Assembly (NCBI RefSeq): GCF_009389715.1
Contig: NC_052409.1
Location: 9,689,213 to 9,753,212 of the forward strand
From: Phoenix dactylifera
Lineage: Eukaryota; Streptophyta; Magnoliopsida; Arecales; Arecaceae
Length of the DNA: 64,000 nt
Direction of reading: 5' to 3'
Shown here: one piece after another, positions 11,285 to 24,100 of the stretch
How positions within the stretch are numbered: the first letter of the stretch is position 1
How the letters are laid out: every line of letters starts with the position of its first letter
Notes under the pieces: generated by a model
The model's database searches: none
Seen by the model: the letters and a program-made list of their open reading frames with translations, nothing else
What the model was told of the DNA's origin: nothing
Made by a program: the position numbers and the translations under genes

Positions 11285-13826
11285 ATGCATCCACCTCTCC
11301 TTTCCCTACGACAATCGTTCCCATTTTCGCCCAAAATCTCCGCAAGCACCAACCCCCACTCCCGCCGCCAGCCGAATTCGACGCCATCCTTTCCCGTCGC
11401 TGGCTCCATCCCTTCCCCACCTCCTCTCCTTTCCCTCCGCCGGCCGCGCTGCAGCGCCGGCGACGGGGAGGGGAGGGAGGAACAGCAGCCCTCGCGTGCC
11501 AAGGACGTGCTGTCGGGCATGGTCGGCGAGCGGGTGGAGGAGCTCCTGAGGAGAGAGGAGAACCGGGCCCTCTTGGACGGGCTCGAGGAGGCGTCGCGGA
11601 GGGTGGACCGGGCGAGACAGGCGCTCGCCGACATCGAGAAGCAGGAGGCCGAAGCCCTGCGAGCCAAGGAGTACGTCCGCCAGCTCGAGAGCAGGGAGTT
11701 GGAGGTAAGCTTCGGGCCGCTCGCTTTATGTTCGATTCTTTGCTCAAACCAAGAATTATGGGGATCAGGGATCGGGGTTTTTCAAGTCTAGTGCTGTCAT
11801 ACTGTTGCTCAATGAATTATGTTAGCTTAGAACATATTTGCGAAAATTTTGTTGGAAATCGTGTAGAATATGTTTGGGAAGAACTGAAAGCTTATAGCTG
11901 TTCACGAATGAGTTTTCTAAGAAAGCTTTTGTCAAACAGTAGAGAATTTTGACTACCCTTTTACCCAAGTTTCGCTTCTCAACCTCATCAGAGAAACAAG
12001 ATTCCTGTTTGGGGCGTGATGCAAACACTGTTATAGGTCTTAGCAACTTGATATGCTCTATTAGTAATTCATGGAGGTGAAACAATACAGTTTCAGGGGG
12101 TTTAAGATGAACTCTCTTTATGAACCGACAGAAGAAGATCAACCCTTCAACATTCTTTCTTGAATCATCTAGATTTAGATGTAAAAATGTTTCTTGATTA
12201 ATATGTGGAGAATTGTTATGGTCCTGCAAAGACCTACAAAATTAACATCAAAAGGGCACAATAAAAGATCCCAAGACTCTAACATACTGAAATATTATTA
12301 GGTAGCAGATGTGTATCGGTTTTCTTAAAAGCATCAAGATTAATAAACAGTAGTAAAGTTTGATGAATGCCTTGCTTTGTTTGAATTGCTTGTTTTCCTG
12401 ATGTGAAATTAAACAATTTGCAATTTTACAGTTTCTATGCAATGGAAACACACAGGTACTTTAAGTAGTTAATAATGGAAGCAGTAGAACACTTCCAGGA
12501 GTTGTCTGATTCTTTGAGTCAACAAGATCATTTTTTAGCAGATCACTAGGTCCTTTTTTTCATTTTCATTAATGCAGTTCTTAATGGGATTTTTACTTGA
12601 CTGCAAACATGATATCTTGCTCAGGTTGGCAGGCTTAGCATCTTTTTGCATCTTCTATATTATATGAAAATCAGCATGTCACAATTTACCATTTTACATC
12701 GGAACATAGAAGGATAGTACACTTTCATCTTCTTTAGAACTCGAGTGCTTGTCATGTTAAATGATATAGATGGCATCTCTCGTCCAACTGAAGCTTGCTG
12801 TTTGTAGATTAAAACTGATGCTGCATTTGAAAATAAAGCTTACATGGTTACTTACCATCTAGTTCCTCGAGCAGTGATTCTTCTTAAAGCTTGGAGAGGT
12901 AACAAATATCTAACTTCTTTTCCTAAGGACAAAAATCCTCTTAGTAGTCGACTACAGCTTGGCAATTCCTCTGCACCTCAGCACTTTCCTCTCGTCACCT
13001 TCCTATTTGTTGTTGGAGGACACAGTTGTCTCTAATAGTTGCTATTTATACTCTTTAAAGTATGGAAGCACATCCAGTTTGAAACTTCATCTCTTACACA
13101 TCTCTCCTATTTATACAATTTGGTGGCTATATTTTTATGATATTGCTTTTATCCTCCATTATAGATCGCAGAATCACAAAGGGACTTATTAGAAGCAAGA
13201 ACTATGGTGGAAGAAGCTGAACGCTCTCTGTCATCTGACATTGATGAAAACAACTCTGGAGACGTTTTACCTGAAGAGATTGACCAAAATGTAGAGAGAT
13301 TGGAGTCCCTAAAAGCTGCATCAATTTCATCTGTAGCTGGCATGCTTGCTGGTTTGCCCATTTATTTATATCAAGCAACCAGCTTTTCTCAACTTCTTCT
13401 TCATTTGGCAACTGTTTTCATTAGCTGTGCTTTGTTTGGAGTTACCTTCCGTTACGCAATAAGAAGAGATCTGGACAATATTCAGCTAAAAACAGGGGCC
13501 CCAGCAGCTTTTGGCTTTGTTAGAGGTATCAATCTCTGTGTGTGTTCCAATATTCAGGCATTTTAGTTGCTCATCAATGTTTTTATTTCTCAACTTCGTA
13601 ATGAATTATGAGAGTCGAATTTTGAACTATGTTTCCTGAATTTTCAGGCCTTGCTGCACTAGATGCTGGGAAGCCTTTGGAACTCAACAATGATAGCTTC
13701 ATTGCATATTCTATTGATGGAGCAGTTTATGTATTGGAGGATATTTTTATTTTTCTTTCTGCAGCCATTGCACTTGATTTTTGTTTCAAGATGAGGCTTT
13801 TAAGTCCTTTTCCTATAAGAAAATAG
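11285..13826 (+). CDS. Conserved plant protein with two membrane segments, probably plastid; function unknown
   Basis: Three exons: 11285-11704, 13165-13525 and 13648-13826; GT-AG junctions in phase, 319 residues. The start MHPPLLSLRQSFPFSPKISA is Ser/Pro/Arg-rich and looks like a transit peptide. Residues about 70-175 are charged and helical with strong coiled-coil character (GERVEELLRREENRALLDGL, ARQALADIEKQEAEALRAKE). A membrane pair follows: SISSVAGMLAGLPIYLYQAT to LLHLATVFISCALFGVTFRY, then a loop IRRDLDNIQLKTGAPAAFGF. A last hydrophobic stretch lies in exon 3 (EDIFIFLSAAIALDF) and the protein ends MRLLSPFPIRK. The layout matches a conserved uncharacterised chloroplast protein family in land plants that I remember but cannot name safely. 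The first exon is GC-rich, the others are not. A LINE 3' end lies just upstream. Confidence 0.85.
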
Positions 13827-14473
13827 GACTAGCTGACAATTGTGAGCACAAGATTATCTTGGAGGTCCTATCCTGCTTTTGAGATGAAGATAGACTTTGT
13901 AGTCTTCCACTTTATAATATCATTTGGACAGCTCAATGTTTTCCTGGGTAATCGACAAAATTACCCTTCAACCTCTCTGAGTTATATATAATTTGTAATG
14001 TCCCCTCCATGAATGCAGATAGGCCCATGAAGGATTTAATGCATCCAGCTTCAAAGACTGAGGTTTGTGGTTAGAATAGGCCTAAGGGTAGCATGAGTTC
14101 CTTCTAAGAAGTTCGGAATTAAACCTTTTCTTAAACAATTCTCTTCGGTGAATGACTGCTGCTCTGAGTTTATTTAGTAAGATCCTGCCGAAGATGATCA
14201 GAAAGAATTGAAGGTTTAATCCAAAATGTCCATTAGGGGGACGCACTGGTCAGTTCCATTTCATGAGCTGAATTGAAGTGATGTAGGATTTCAAGATATG
14301 GATTTCACAGCTTTTCCATTCTCAGAATTATCAGATATGGATTTCAAGAAGGGGTACTACCTCTGCGACATGGAGGACAATATTAAGAGTAACGGTATCA
14401 AGTGTAAATATTGTGGATAGCACTACATACATGTTGTTTTTTAATAAAATAATCTTGTTAATGAAATCAAGTC
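13827..14473. other. 3' flank of the preceding gene
   Basis: Contains the probable 3' UTR of the gene ending at 13826. No other gene or repeat is recognised. Confidence 0.4.
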
Positions 14474-16104
14474 TGTTAAAATATTTGCAAAGAAGATAAA
14501 AACAAAAAAAAGAAAAAGAAAAATAATTTTAATTTTCTATTTCATCATATTCGATACATCTTAATGGTTATAAATACTCATATACAGACTTCATACAAGA
14601 AAAATAATATAGGCTGATATAAGGTCATGTTAATAAAGAAAAATAATACTCGCTAATACAAGTTGTTATATAATCTCTAAAATTATTCTAACAAGATTAT
14701 GCTAACAAAAAAAAAAATACTAACCGATACATGATCATGCTAACAAAGAAAAATAATATGGGCAAATATAAGTTATGTGATCTCTAAAATTATGCTAGCA
14801 TCCCTTTTCAAACTTAAGATGGTACTATAAGTGCCAATTTGAGTTTGAAAACTAGATCACGACTGTGCATAAAAACTAACATACTAGATCAAGGGTTGAA
14901 GTAGTAGCTCAGAAATTGACGTGATAGACTTGGAGCTGACATAGCAGCTCAAAGATTAACGTATTGGTAGATCAAGAGCTAATGTGGCAGCATAGAACCT
15001 GATGTAGCTGTTATAGCAGCTCAGAAGCTGATGTAGCATAATAGGAGTTGACATAAAACTCAAAAGCCGATATAACAGTCTGATGTATCTGACTGATGCA
15101 GCAGGCTGACATGTCTGTCGATATGGCTGATTGACTTATCTGATGATGCGACAGCGAGAAGACATATAGAAGATGATAGTTACAATGAGAACATAATTCA
15201 GAGAGAAAGAAACTGAAGGTCGACGATCCTCGTAGATGGAGATACCATGGAAGAGGAGCATTGGTTGATTGATTGGTCTGATGTGGCAGCGAGAAGACAT
15301 AAAAGATAACAATTGCAGCGAGGACAAAGCTCAAAGAGAAGACAACCGAAGGTCGATGATTCTCGCAGATGGAGGCACCATACAAGATGACCAAGAGACT
15401 TCGAACTGGATGGTGAAGAAATTGAAAGCAACAAATAAAACCAAAGATGGAGAGAAAGAGACCGAGCCACGGTGAGGAGAGACGACCGAAGATCTGAAGC
15501 TGAGAGAAAAAGTAGTGGAAAGGAGCTGTAGATCTATTAGAAAATAAATGTTCTTCGAGTATTAATTTATCAAAAATAGAGGATATGTGGGGAGACAGAG
15601 AATTTGCAAATCCATCGAAAAATAAAGGATTTTTAAGTAGTGATCACCCAGAAACAAAGACTGATAGATCAACAATGGGGTCTTCAAAGCTTCTAGACAT
15701 GTCAACGATGACCACAACAAAGATAGAAGAGATGCTGGCGGTAGATTATGTGATCGATAGTTCTGATACCATGTTAAAATATTTGCATAAGAAGAGAAAA
15801 AACAAAAAGAGAGAGAGAGAAAAATGATTTTATTTCTCTGTTCCATTATATTCAGTAAATTTCAGGGGTTATAAATACTCGGATATAGATTCCAGACAAG
15901 AAAAATAATATAAATTGATATAGAATCATGCTAATAAAGAAAAATAATACTTGGTAATATAAGTAGTTATGTGATCCCTAAAATCACTCTAACAAGACCA
16001 GGCTAAGAAAGAAAAAAAATACCGATCGATACAGAATCACGCTAATAAAAAAAAAATATAAGCTAATACAAGTTGTTATGTGATCTCTAAAATTATGCTA
16101 ATAG
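14474..16104 (-). mobile_element. Short non-autonomous LTR retrotransposon (fossil)
   Basis: Two direct repeats of about 330 bases, 14474-14800 and 15772-16104, enclose about 970 bases. On the minus strand each begins TG(C/T)TAGCATAATTTTAGAG or close to it and ends TTTTAACA. Just inside the 5' LTR (15757-15771) lies TGGTATCAGAAC, the initiator-Met tRNA primer site usual in Ty1/copia elements, and just inside the 3' LTR (14801-14808) a purine tract AAAAGGGA. The interior has no gag or pol likeness; it contains a roughly 135-base tandem duplication (about 15120-15375). Each LTR also has internal repeats of its own. Size and content fit a small copia-like non-autonomous element. The LTRs differ at many sites, so it is old. 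A clean target duplication was not found. Confidence 0.75.
15120..15375. repeat. Tandem duplication, about 135 bp, inside the LTR element
   Basis: The segment with gcgacagcgagaagacata (near 15148) and agatggagataccatgg recurs as gtggcagcgagaagacata (near 15282) and agatggaggcaccata. Divergence is substantial, so the duplication is old. Open frames here are not conserved between the units. Confidence 0.65.
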
Positions 16105-17292
16105 AATCAAATACTTTATTAAAATGCCATACCAGCTCTCGATTTTATTCCTAATTTCTATCTGTAACCACCAAAACTTTTTCCTTTGATCTCTAGGGAT
16201 GTCGTTGGCTACAAAGCACTCTCCTACCGCTGGGATTGTTGATGAAAGTTTAGGCCTCTGCATTGTCCATGCCTAGTCCCAGATCATAAGTTTGAATCCA
16301 AGCTCGCTTGGGGATTGGATTTTTTAAGATTTGTTCTATCATTTTTTTTCTTTTTTTTTTTTCATGAGACCCTCATCTCCTTATTTTATGTTTTTCTTTG
16401 GTTTCCTTGAAAGAATAGAAACTCCTTTGTTTTGCAGCGTACTGTGGTACTACTAATACTGTTATCAGGAAGGCTCGGCTTGGCTGCCCACTGTGCTACA
16501 TTGGCACGGAAGCCTCCCATGCAGCAATGGGTCCAATGTATTCCCCCTGGGAGCCACCTCAGGTGTCTTGGATGAAGATTGAAGGCAAATTCTGATGGCG
16601 TAGGAACTAGGAAAGGTTTGTATCTTCCACACAAAAGAAGTATTCATCTTTTTTTAGTACGGTCTCTTTGAAAATCTATACAAGCATATAAATAATGGAG
16701 TTTAGAATACTTTGAGATCTGTATAGTGCAAAAGAAGGTGAATTCAACTAAAAAAAACCAACTTCATACATTGAACAACTATAAAAATGCCCATCAAGGG
16801 TTGCGCCATCCACGACATTTTGCAATGAGTCCTCCTTCCATAATGATAGAATTGGATCCAAAAGGAGAAAAACCTGAGATGTGGCTGAAGACAATCAAAC
16901 ATTAGGTTATAGAGAAGAAACAAGTTTTTCCAAACTAAGTCCTAACTTCTTCTCTTGGTACCAAATAAATATCACCTATAGGGAGCCTGTCAGCAACACA
17001 ATTCAATCCTAAATATCTCACATAATTATCATATAACGGAATCCAATAACTTCAAGTAAACGGAGATGGATATTGGGACTATTTTGAACCACTTATCAAA
17101 TTTTATAGATCATTATGAATTTTTTTTAAAGTTGTGAGATACATAACGAAACTAGCCTTAAATTGAATGGGTTTAAGTATTTTTTTTTTAAAAAATAACA
17201 AATCAAGTATCATAATTTAGATATCTTTTACATCAAACATTCAAAAATATATTAAAGGATACAATAGTCAATCTATACTAAATATCGGATTT
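16105..17292. other. Spacer, possible SINE-like piece near 16.2-16.38 kb
   Basis: No gene is supported. At about 16287-16300 there is agtttgaatccaagct, close to a pol III B-box, followed by a T-rich tract at 16349-16365. A SINE relic is possible but the A-box is not convincing. The rest is unassigned. Confidence 0.3.
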
Positions 17293-17704
17293 TGCATGAA
17301 TACCCTCCTAAATATCGGATTTTACATAAATACCCTTCCAAAATTGATATTTGTATGTATATCCTTGTAAAACACTTGTTTTGGCATTCTACCCTTTTTA
17401 TTTTTGTTTTTGCATATATACCAATGCTATCTAATGACGTTAAAAAATTAACAGTTTCAAATTAAAATGACTAAAATATCCTTAATAGGTAGACATGCAA
17501 ATAGAAAAAGATAAGGACAATAGCATAATTTTAAAATTTTATTTTATTTTTAATTAATATAAATATGATTTTTTTAATACCATTAAAACAACTGTTATAT
17601 TACGGGTATTTGTACAATAATAGAGTTTTACGAGGTCATACATATAAATATCAATTTTGGAAGGGTATTCATACAAAATTCAATATTTAGAAGGATGTTC
17701 ATGC
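17293..17704. mobile_element. Small inverted-repeat DNA element (MITE), about 410 bp
   Basis: The left end, gcatgaataccctcctaaat onwards, is matched by the reverse complement of the right end, gcatgaacatccttctaaat onwards, over about 80 bases with scattered mismatches; both arms contain acccttccaaaattgatatt. The centre is AT-rich with no coding capacity. Outside the left arm a further partial copy of its first 30 bases occurs (17278-17300). The target duplication is not clear, so superfamily is undecided (long arms would suit a Mutator-type MITE). Confidence 0.7.
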
Positions 17705-18111
17705 CATTTTTTTTTATTTTGTTAGAAAAACATGCTGGATGTTTTAATATTCGGAGATTCATAGAAAAACAAAAAAAATAAAAAAGAATCTCTTTGTCGA
17801 AACGAGTCTGTTAACTTCTGGTTTGGGGCCCACTTGTTCGCCCCTGCCTCTTCGTGTCCCTTTGTCGTCCTCACAAACTTTCCCGGAGAGAGAGAGCGGT
17901 GTTATCGACAGCCAAAAGCGACGAAGGCGGCGAGTGAAGAAGGCAGGCAAGTAGGCAAGACCACACGTGCTGCCACCCCATAGGCGGAGGGACAGCCTTC
18001 ATCTCTCTCTAAAAAAGGTTGGATGGTGGAGAGGCATGCCCGTCTCCGCCGCAGCCACCCCTCCCTCGCCTCGGTTTGGCCGCCCGCCGCCTCCTCCCGT
18101 CCGCCGTACCG
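17705..18111. other. DET1 promoter and 5' leader region
   Basis: Upstream of the DET1 start codon. A GC-richer stretch begins near 17820, with CT/GA-rich pieces (gagagagagcggtg, tctctctct) common in plant leaders. I see no convincing TATA box. The leader probably lies within about 17.9-18.1 kb. Confidence 0.45.
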
Positions 18112-21100
18112 ATGTTTAGGAGCAACAACCTCGCTGCCAGGGTCTTCGAGCGCCAGATCCTCACCCCTCGCCCTGGGGCCAGTGTACGCCTCCCTCTCTC
18201 TTTCTCCCCATTCCTGTTGCCCTCATCTTCTTTGCAATTGATTGCTCTCTCTTCTCTCTCTCTTTCTTTGCTTTCTTCTTATGAATCATCATGTAATTGG
18301 TAAAGCATCAAAGAAACATTTTGTCCAAATCGTTTGTTTAACCGCCCCAATTCGATACTAATCGTTCCTGAACAACCATGTAAGTCTATGCATGTCAGTT
18401 TCCAGTGTCTGAAAGAAGCAGGGGAGCTGTAAAAGTAAAGATGGGTGTAACAAGCAGAGATTTTTGAGCCATGAGTTCTGAATTAAAACGGAATTTGCAA
18501 ATCTGTTGTGTGCGATCGATTGTTGAGCTGCCTGCTGCTTCAAGGTTGGCTAGATCGATGAGAGGAGTATGGATTTTACGCGGGGGTTCAATGCATGAGT
18601 TTCCCTTTGCTCAGTGCCTTCTTGGCATCGACATTCCTCTTTGCTCGCATGGATTTTGGAACAACTTCCGTAATTCGGATGAAGAATGCTGATAAAGTAG
18701 TGTGTTGACGGGAAAGGGCGACTTATCATTTTTTGAAGCTATGAAGTGATGGTGAAGGTTGTGTTGATGGATTATGCAAGCCTTTGCGGAGGCAGATGGT
18801 AAATAGGATTCAAGAAGTTGAGTCCTGTTAGATTGGTGAAATAGGATTCAAGGAGTTAAGTCCCATTAGATTTGTCATCGGCCTTGAAATAGGTTTCAAG
18901 GAGTTAAGTCCCATTAGATTGGTCATTGGCCTTGAACTGGACTTGATCTGTTACCTAGTCCCTATTTGATGAAAAGGTGTAATTCTTTTCCTGAATGTTT
19001 TAAATTTATGGGTAATTCAGTTTGAATGCAGAATGTGAAGAAGATAGCAAATTTTCCGGTCAACCAAGTGAACTATAGACTAGAAACTAAGTTTATTGGT
19101 TACGTACTTATTACGAATAGCAGCATTTGGGAGGGGAAAAGCCTCATTGGATTGGGATTTATAAAACTTTACCATTTGGATCTGGTTCTGTTGTATATAT
19201 CAGTTGGTTATGCAAGTACCTTGAGGTTGTCAGATTGACCCAGCTTTCCTGAGAAGATGTTATAAGGTTTGAAATATTAGTTAGGAAATGCACACTGTTG
19301 TGCTAAATAACTTTATGCATGTTATATTTCATGAATCTTCTTGATCAACATATGATCAGATGCTTTCTGATAACTGGTCTGAATTTCTTGTTCCTTTCCA
19401 TACTATTTAATCATTGAAAATAAAGAAGGATCTTCTAGGGTGAGAAATCACAGTGAGGATCTGACAGCTGAATGTTTTTGGTTCCAACTTTATACTACAC
19501 TGGCTGTCATTGTTGCATTTAAGGGTTGTTAAGTTTGACTAATGTATTCCGTATTATTCTTGGTTCCAACTTTATACTACACTGGCTGTCATTGTTGCAT
19601 TTAAGGGTTGTTAAGTTTGACTAATGTATTCCATATTATTCACTATTTTTTGATGTTAATGAGACCATCTTGTTCTATATTTATGTTTAGTTGCTTTGAA
19701 TCTGTAAAAACCTCAGATTTTTTAATGTGGACAGGTTAATCTTGTTAGACATTTTTATGAGAATTTGGTTCCAAGCTGTACTATATATGATATCGATTGT
19801 CCAGACCATTCCTTTCGCAAGTTTACAGATGATGGTCAATACCTTGTGAGTTTTAGCAGGAATCACCAGGATCTGATTGTTTACAGACCCACATGGTTGT
19901 CGTTTTCGTGCGAGGGAGAAGATTGCGATTCACATAGTCTGCCCCAGAAAGCAAAGAGGTTCGACAGCTTTTTCACCCAGCTCTACTGTGTGTCTCTTGC
20001 ATCCAGCAATGAGTTTATTTGCAAGGACTTCTTTCTTTATATGGAGAGCCACCAGTTCGGCTTGTTTGCAACCTCAACTGCACAAAGCCATGATGCACCT
20101 ACCACAGAGGGTGCAATAGATGGAGTCCCTTCAATAGAAAGGATAACATTTTACCTTGTGAGGTAGATGAAAATGCTAATACTTACCATGTGTGCTTTCC
20201 ATAAGGGTTCTCCATTTTTCCTTTTTATAATTATTATATTTATAACTTTTGTGTCAGACTGGAAGATGGAGTCATATTAGATGAGAAAGCCTTTTGCAAT
20301 GATTTTGTCAACTTGGCCCAGAGCATGGGTGTTTTCTTGTATGAGGATCTGTTGTGTATCATGTCTCTTCGATATCAAACAATACATATACTACAAATTC
20401 GGGATTCTGGAAACCTTGTTGATGTACGAAATATAGGTATATTCTGCCGAGAAGATGATGAGTTATTTATTAACTCCCATGCTCACGTAAGTAATTTTCT
20501 TACTTGGAAAAAAAATTAGTTTCCCAAGCTTGATGAGATTATAGTCAACTTAAATAGACATTGGGTATTGCATATAATGCAGATTAAATTCTTCTTTTTT
20601 TTTCATATTTTATCATGGTTTTATTACTAAGGAGGAATATATCGGACTTATACTTGGTTACCATTTGTCTCTTGTACGTTGCTCAAAATATCATATGATT
20701 TGATAAGAGTTGCATCTGGTATTATGTTATAAATCTTTTAGGGAATAAATTTCTATACTTTCTATTTAGAAAATTATTAAGATCGCACTACTGCTGTTTT
20801 GGGGAAAAAAAATGAAGGCATGGATTACTCTCATCTGATATGTTTTACATGGAAGTGCCCTGAGTGGAACCCTGGACGAACCCGATATGAAACCGAATTC
20901 CTGATGCAAGAGATCGTGCACACAAATAACACAGTATCTTAGAGGATAATAACAAAAGAAAATAGCACATAGGATATTACAAGGTTAACCTACCATGGAG
21001 CTGGGTGAAGGTGATCCAATAGAAATTCACTAATGAGAAAAGGTTTAAGAAACCCCTTTATGAAGGGCATACATAACCCAGTTTCCTCCCCTCTCCCCCC

Positions 21101-24100
21101 CACCAAAAAATGTCTTTTCTATTAACCGAAATCAGTGGCTATTATTTTGTTTTGGCTGCTGAGTCCCATGCCAATGTGCTGAACTCTGTGTCCGAAGTAA
21201 TCTCGTGATCAAATTTGGAAAGAGAGATCCCATTCTCTTTCCTACCGTTTTGTAGCGGTTCTCGAATTTGAGAAACACACAATGGCAGCACACATAAGTG
21301 TTACCATATTGGTTTTCTGTAAATGAATTATATCCTTTTTGTGTGGTAATGAATAAGCCTTCTTCATCATGGTTATGACAATTATCTGTTTCTTGCTGTG
21401 TGTATACCTTGTTTTCTGCCTCTTTGTTCTCTTTATATACAGATTTCAGAATCAAGATTTGATTCATAACTAGAAATGCAAGCATGTACTTGGATATAAG
21501 TTCCTTTTTGTTGTCCAGGGTTCTGGTTGAATGACGGCTTCAGAATTGGAAAGTGCTTGGTTGTCCAAGCACCTAGGTGGTCATGCCTAGGCACCTCACT
21601 AGTTGCTCGTGACAACATTGGGCATTAGTGCTTTAAAGACGCCGTCCTACCACCAATGCATTGTCATGACTTTTCTTTTAACCAGTGCTTACAACAACTA
21701 TAATTGCAATGATGCAAAATAGGTGTTTTTTGTTTCTCTAAAAGAAATAAATAACATCTTTGGGTTATTTTAGGTTGGATCGTGCTATTTGTGATGCTAA
21801 ATGGTGTAAATGAGTTGTTTCAGACCTAGTATTGCTTGAGCTAGAGCAGACCTAGAATGGCTTTAAATCTATCTTGTAAACCATGACCTGGTCCAGTTGC
21901 TTGGTCGTCTAACAGTGTTGCAATTCTTACTAGATCAGGTTCATGTTAGGTACAAGTATGAAGCATATAATGTTTGAATTATATTGCTGAGTCTAGTTAA
22001 ATTCATGTCTATTTCAGACCCACATCCAGCTCTATTAGGATGTATTGTTTTTTTGTTTTAAAGAGATGAAGAAACATGAATATGTATTTATTAACAAATG
22101 ATTCTTGTCATATTGTTTTGGGAATACTAATAGCCACATCTCTTATTAACACATAAGGTCCAATCTATGGGGCTGTGCATGTGTAGGAGGTATAGAATTG
22201 GATGTGATTATTTGCTTGTCGTATATTTTTTTCCCAAGGACAAAGCATATTTAGATAGGAAACTACTTAGTGCTCCTTTTAGATGATCAAAATATACTTT
22301 CTTCTCTCTCTTTCTGTTTGCATGCTGTGTACCCCATTGGGCCAGGTTAGATTTCATGTATCTCTCCACTACCTGCTTTGAGCGTAGAGAGGATGAAGTT
22401 GTTACTTTGGCTTTAGATGTATAACTATGCAATTGTCATGTCTTCCCTGTCCTCCATGTTTTGCCTAACCTTTGTTTCTCGAATGCATAATTTTTTTGAG
22501 GTTTGTTATGTGCATCTCTTTTGGGTTGGTGACAAGTTACTTACCCTCTTCCTTCTACATCCAAATTTTACAAATAGTAAAATTTCAGGTCTTCTATTTT
22601 CACCTTTCTTCAAACAGAAAAAGCTCATGGTCTTTGTTCTTGTTTTCTTTGATTTGTAAAAGCATCTTAAGATCTAGCATTTTTATTTGTCATCATGTCA
22701 GTTTGATCAGTGGGATTATTACAGCTTGTGGTGCATTGGCATTGAGTAGTAGGGTTATTGAACTTATTTTTGTTGTTTCTGCGAAGCTGTTTGGTAAATC
22801 AAGCAAATGATTAGGGATGATTTAATCATTTTGATCTACATAGAATTTGTGCTGGTGTTTCGCAGCAATGCATATGTACTTAATGCCTTCCTTTGTTTTG
22901 GAATATGATCTTCCTGAAGTTTCATTTATAATTCAATCACTTTGTTGCAATTGCTGGTGTGGAGGCAATATCTTGATTCATGTGTTTTGCAAGCATTCTT
23001 ATTGCTTAATCAAAATAACTTTCAAATGTTCTTTAAGATATGAAGATGTAAGGGTTGTCATCTTAATCTGCTTTTATGATATGTGCGAAATAGAGCAGCT
23101 TACGGTATAGCCATGACAATAATTTTATCTCCTTATGTTTTTCATTTTTAAAGATCTCACAATACTTAGTTGTGGCGTGATAATCTTTCTTATAAGATCT
23201 GTTATACCTGATTCATTTTCTTCAGTGCATGGGAATCTTGGATAAATCTAAGCTAGATGATTTATCTGCCCACGAAGTAGCTAATGACGTTCAACATCAC
23301 CAGGTTACACAGGGGACTTCTCTTCTTAGTGGTATCAAGCAGCGTTTGCTTTCATTTATTTTTCGTAAAACATGGAATGAAGAAGCAGATCCAACTTTGG
23401 TAGGCTTTTATAACTTATGTTCTTTTTTACTTCCTGATTACTAGAATTTGACAATGTGCTAGCTAATCTGTATGCTATGTACTTGGATGATGTGGTGTAT
23501 TTATTATTTTTCTTCAAGTTTTGCAAACTTCACTGTCTTGAGAAGATAGATTTTTATTTTTCTGATTTTCTGTACTTAACATTTGCATTTCACTCTACCT
23601 GTATGTATATTACCTGATGTTTGCATTTAGTATTTTTGATATCATGGTTTTTAGTTGCTGAAGATTATTGGAGAATGCTCTCTTTATCCTTTTTTTTTCT
23701 TTATCCTTTAATTATCGTGTTGCATTGTATTGTGTGTTTTTTTGTGATTCTCATATATTGATACAAAACAAACTGGGAAGATTGATTTTATTCATGCGAA
23801 GAAGAGGACCTAGGGTCTTTTCATGTGGACTTTTTTTTAGACACACTTTAGGAAGTCTAGGAGCTCGTAGGGACCATAATAATCACAAATTGATTTGAAG
23901 TTTGGACCTAGCTAAATTATGTATAATTTCTAAACTAATATTCTTTTCAAAAAATATATGGTTAAAAAAGAGTGGCCCAGTGCAAGAGGCTCCCGCTATT
24001 GAAAGGTTTGGAGAGGGTCAGATATATAAAACTTTATCCTTGTATGTAGAGAGGCTATTTCTATGTTTCGAATGCATGAAATACTAAAATATGGGAAATG

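Noticed and set aside
11173-11952. Other long open frames over the first exon of the 11285 gene, both strands
   Set aside because: Same GC effect. The frame from the ATG at 11285 joins exons 2 and 3 in phase and carries the conserved membrane part; the others run into the intron.
16287-16300. Possible tRNA or SINE B-box
   Set aside because: No cloverleaf can be drawn and no matching A-box was found; kept only as a remark.
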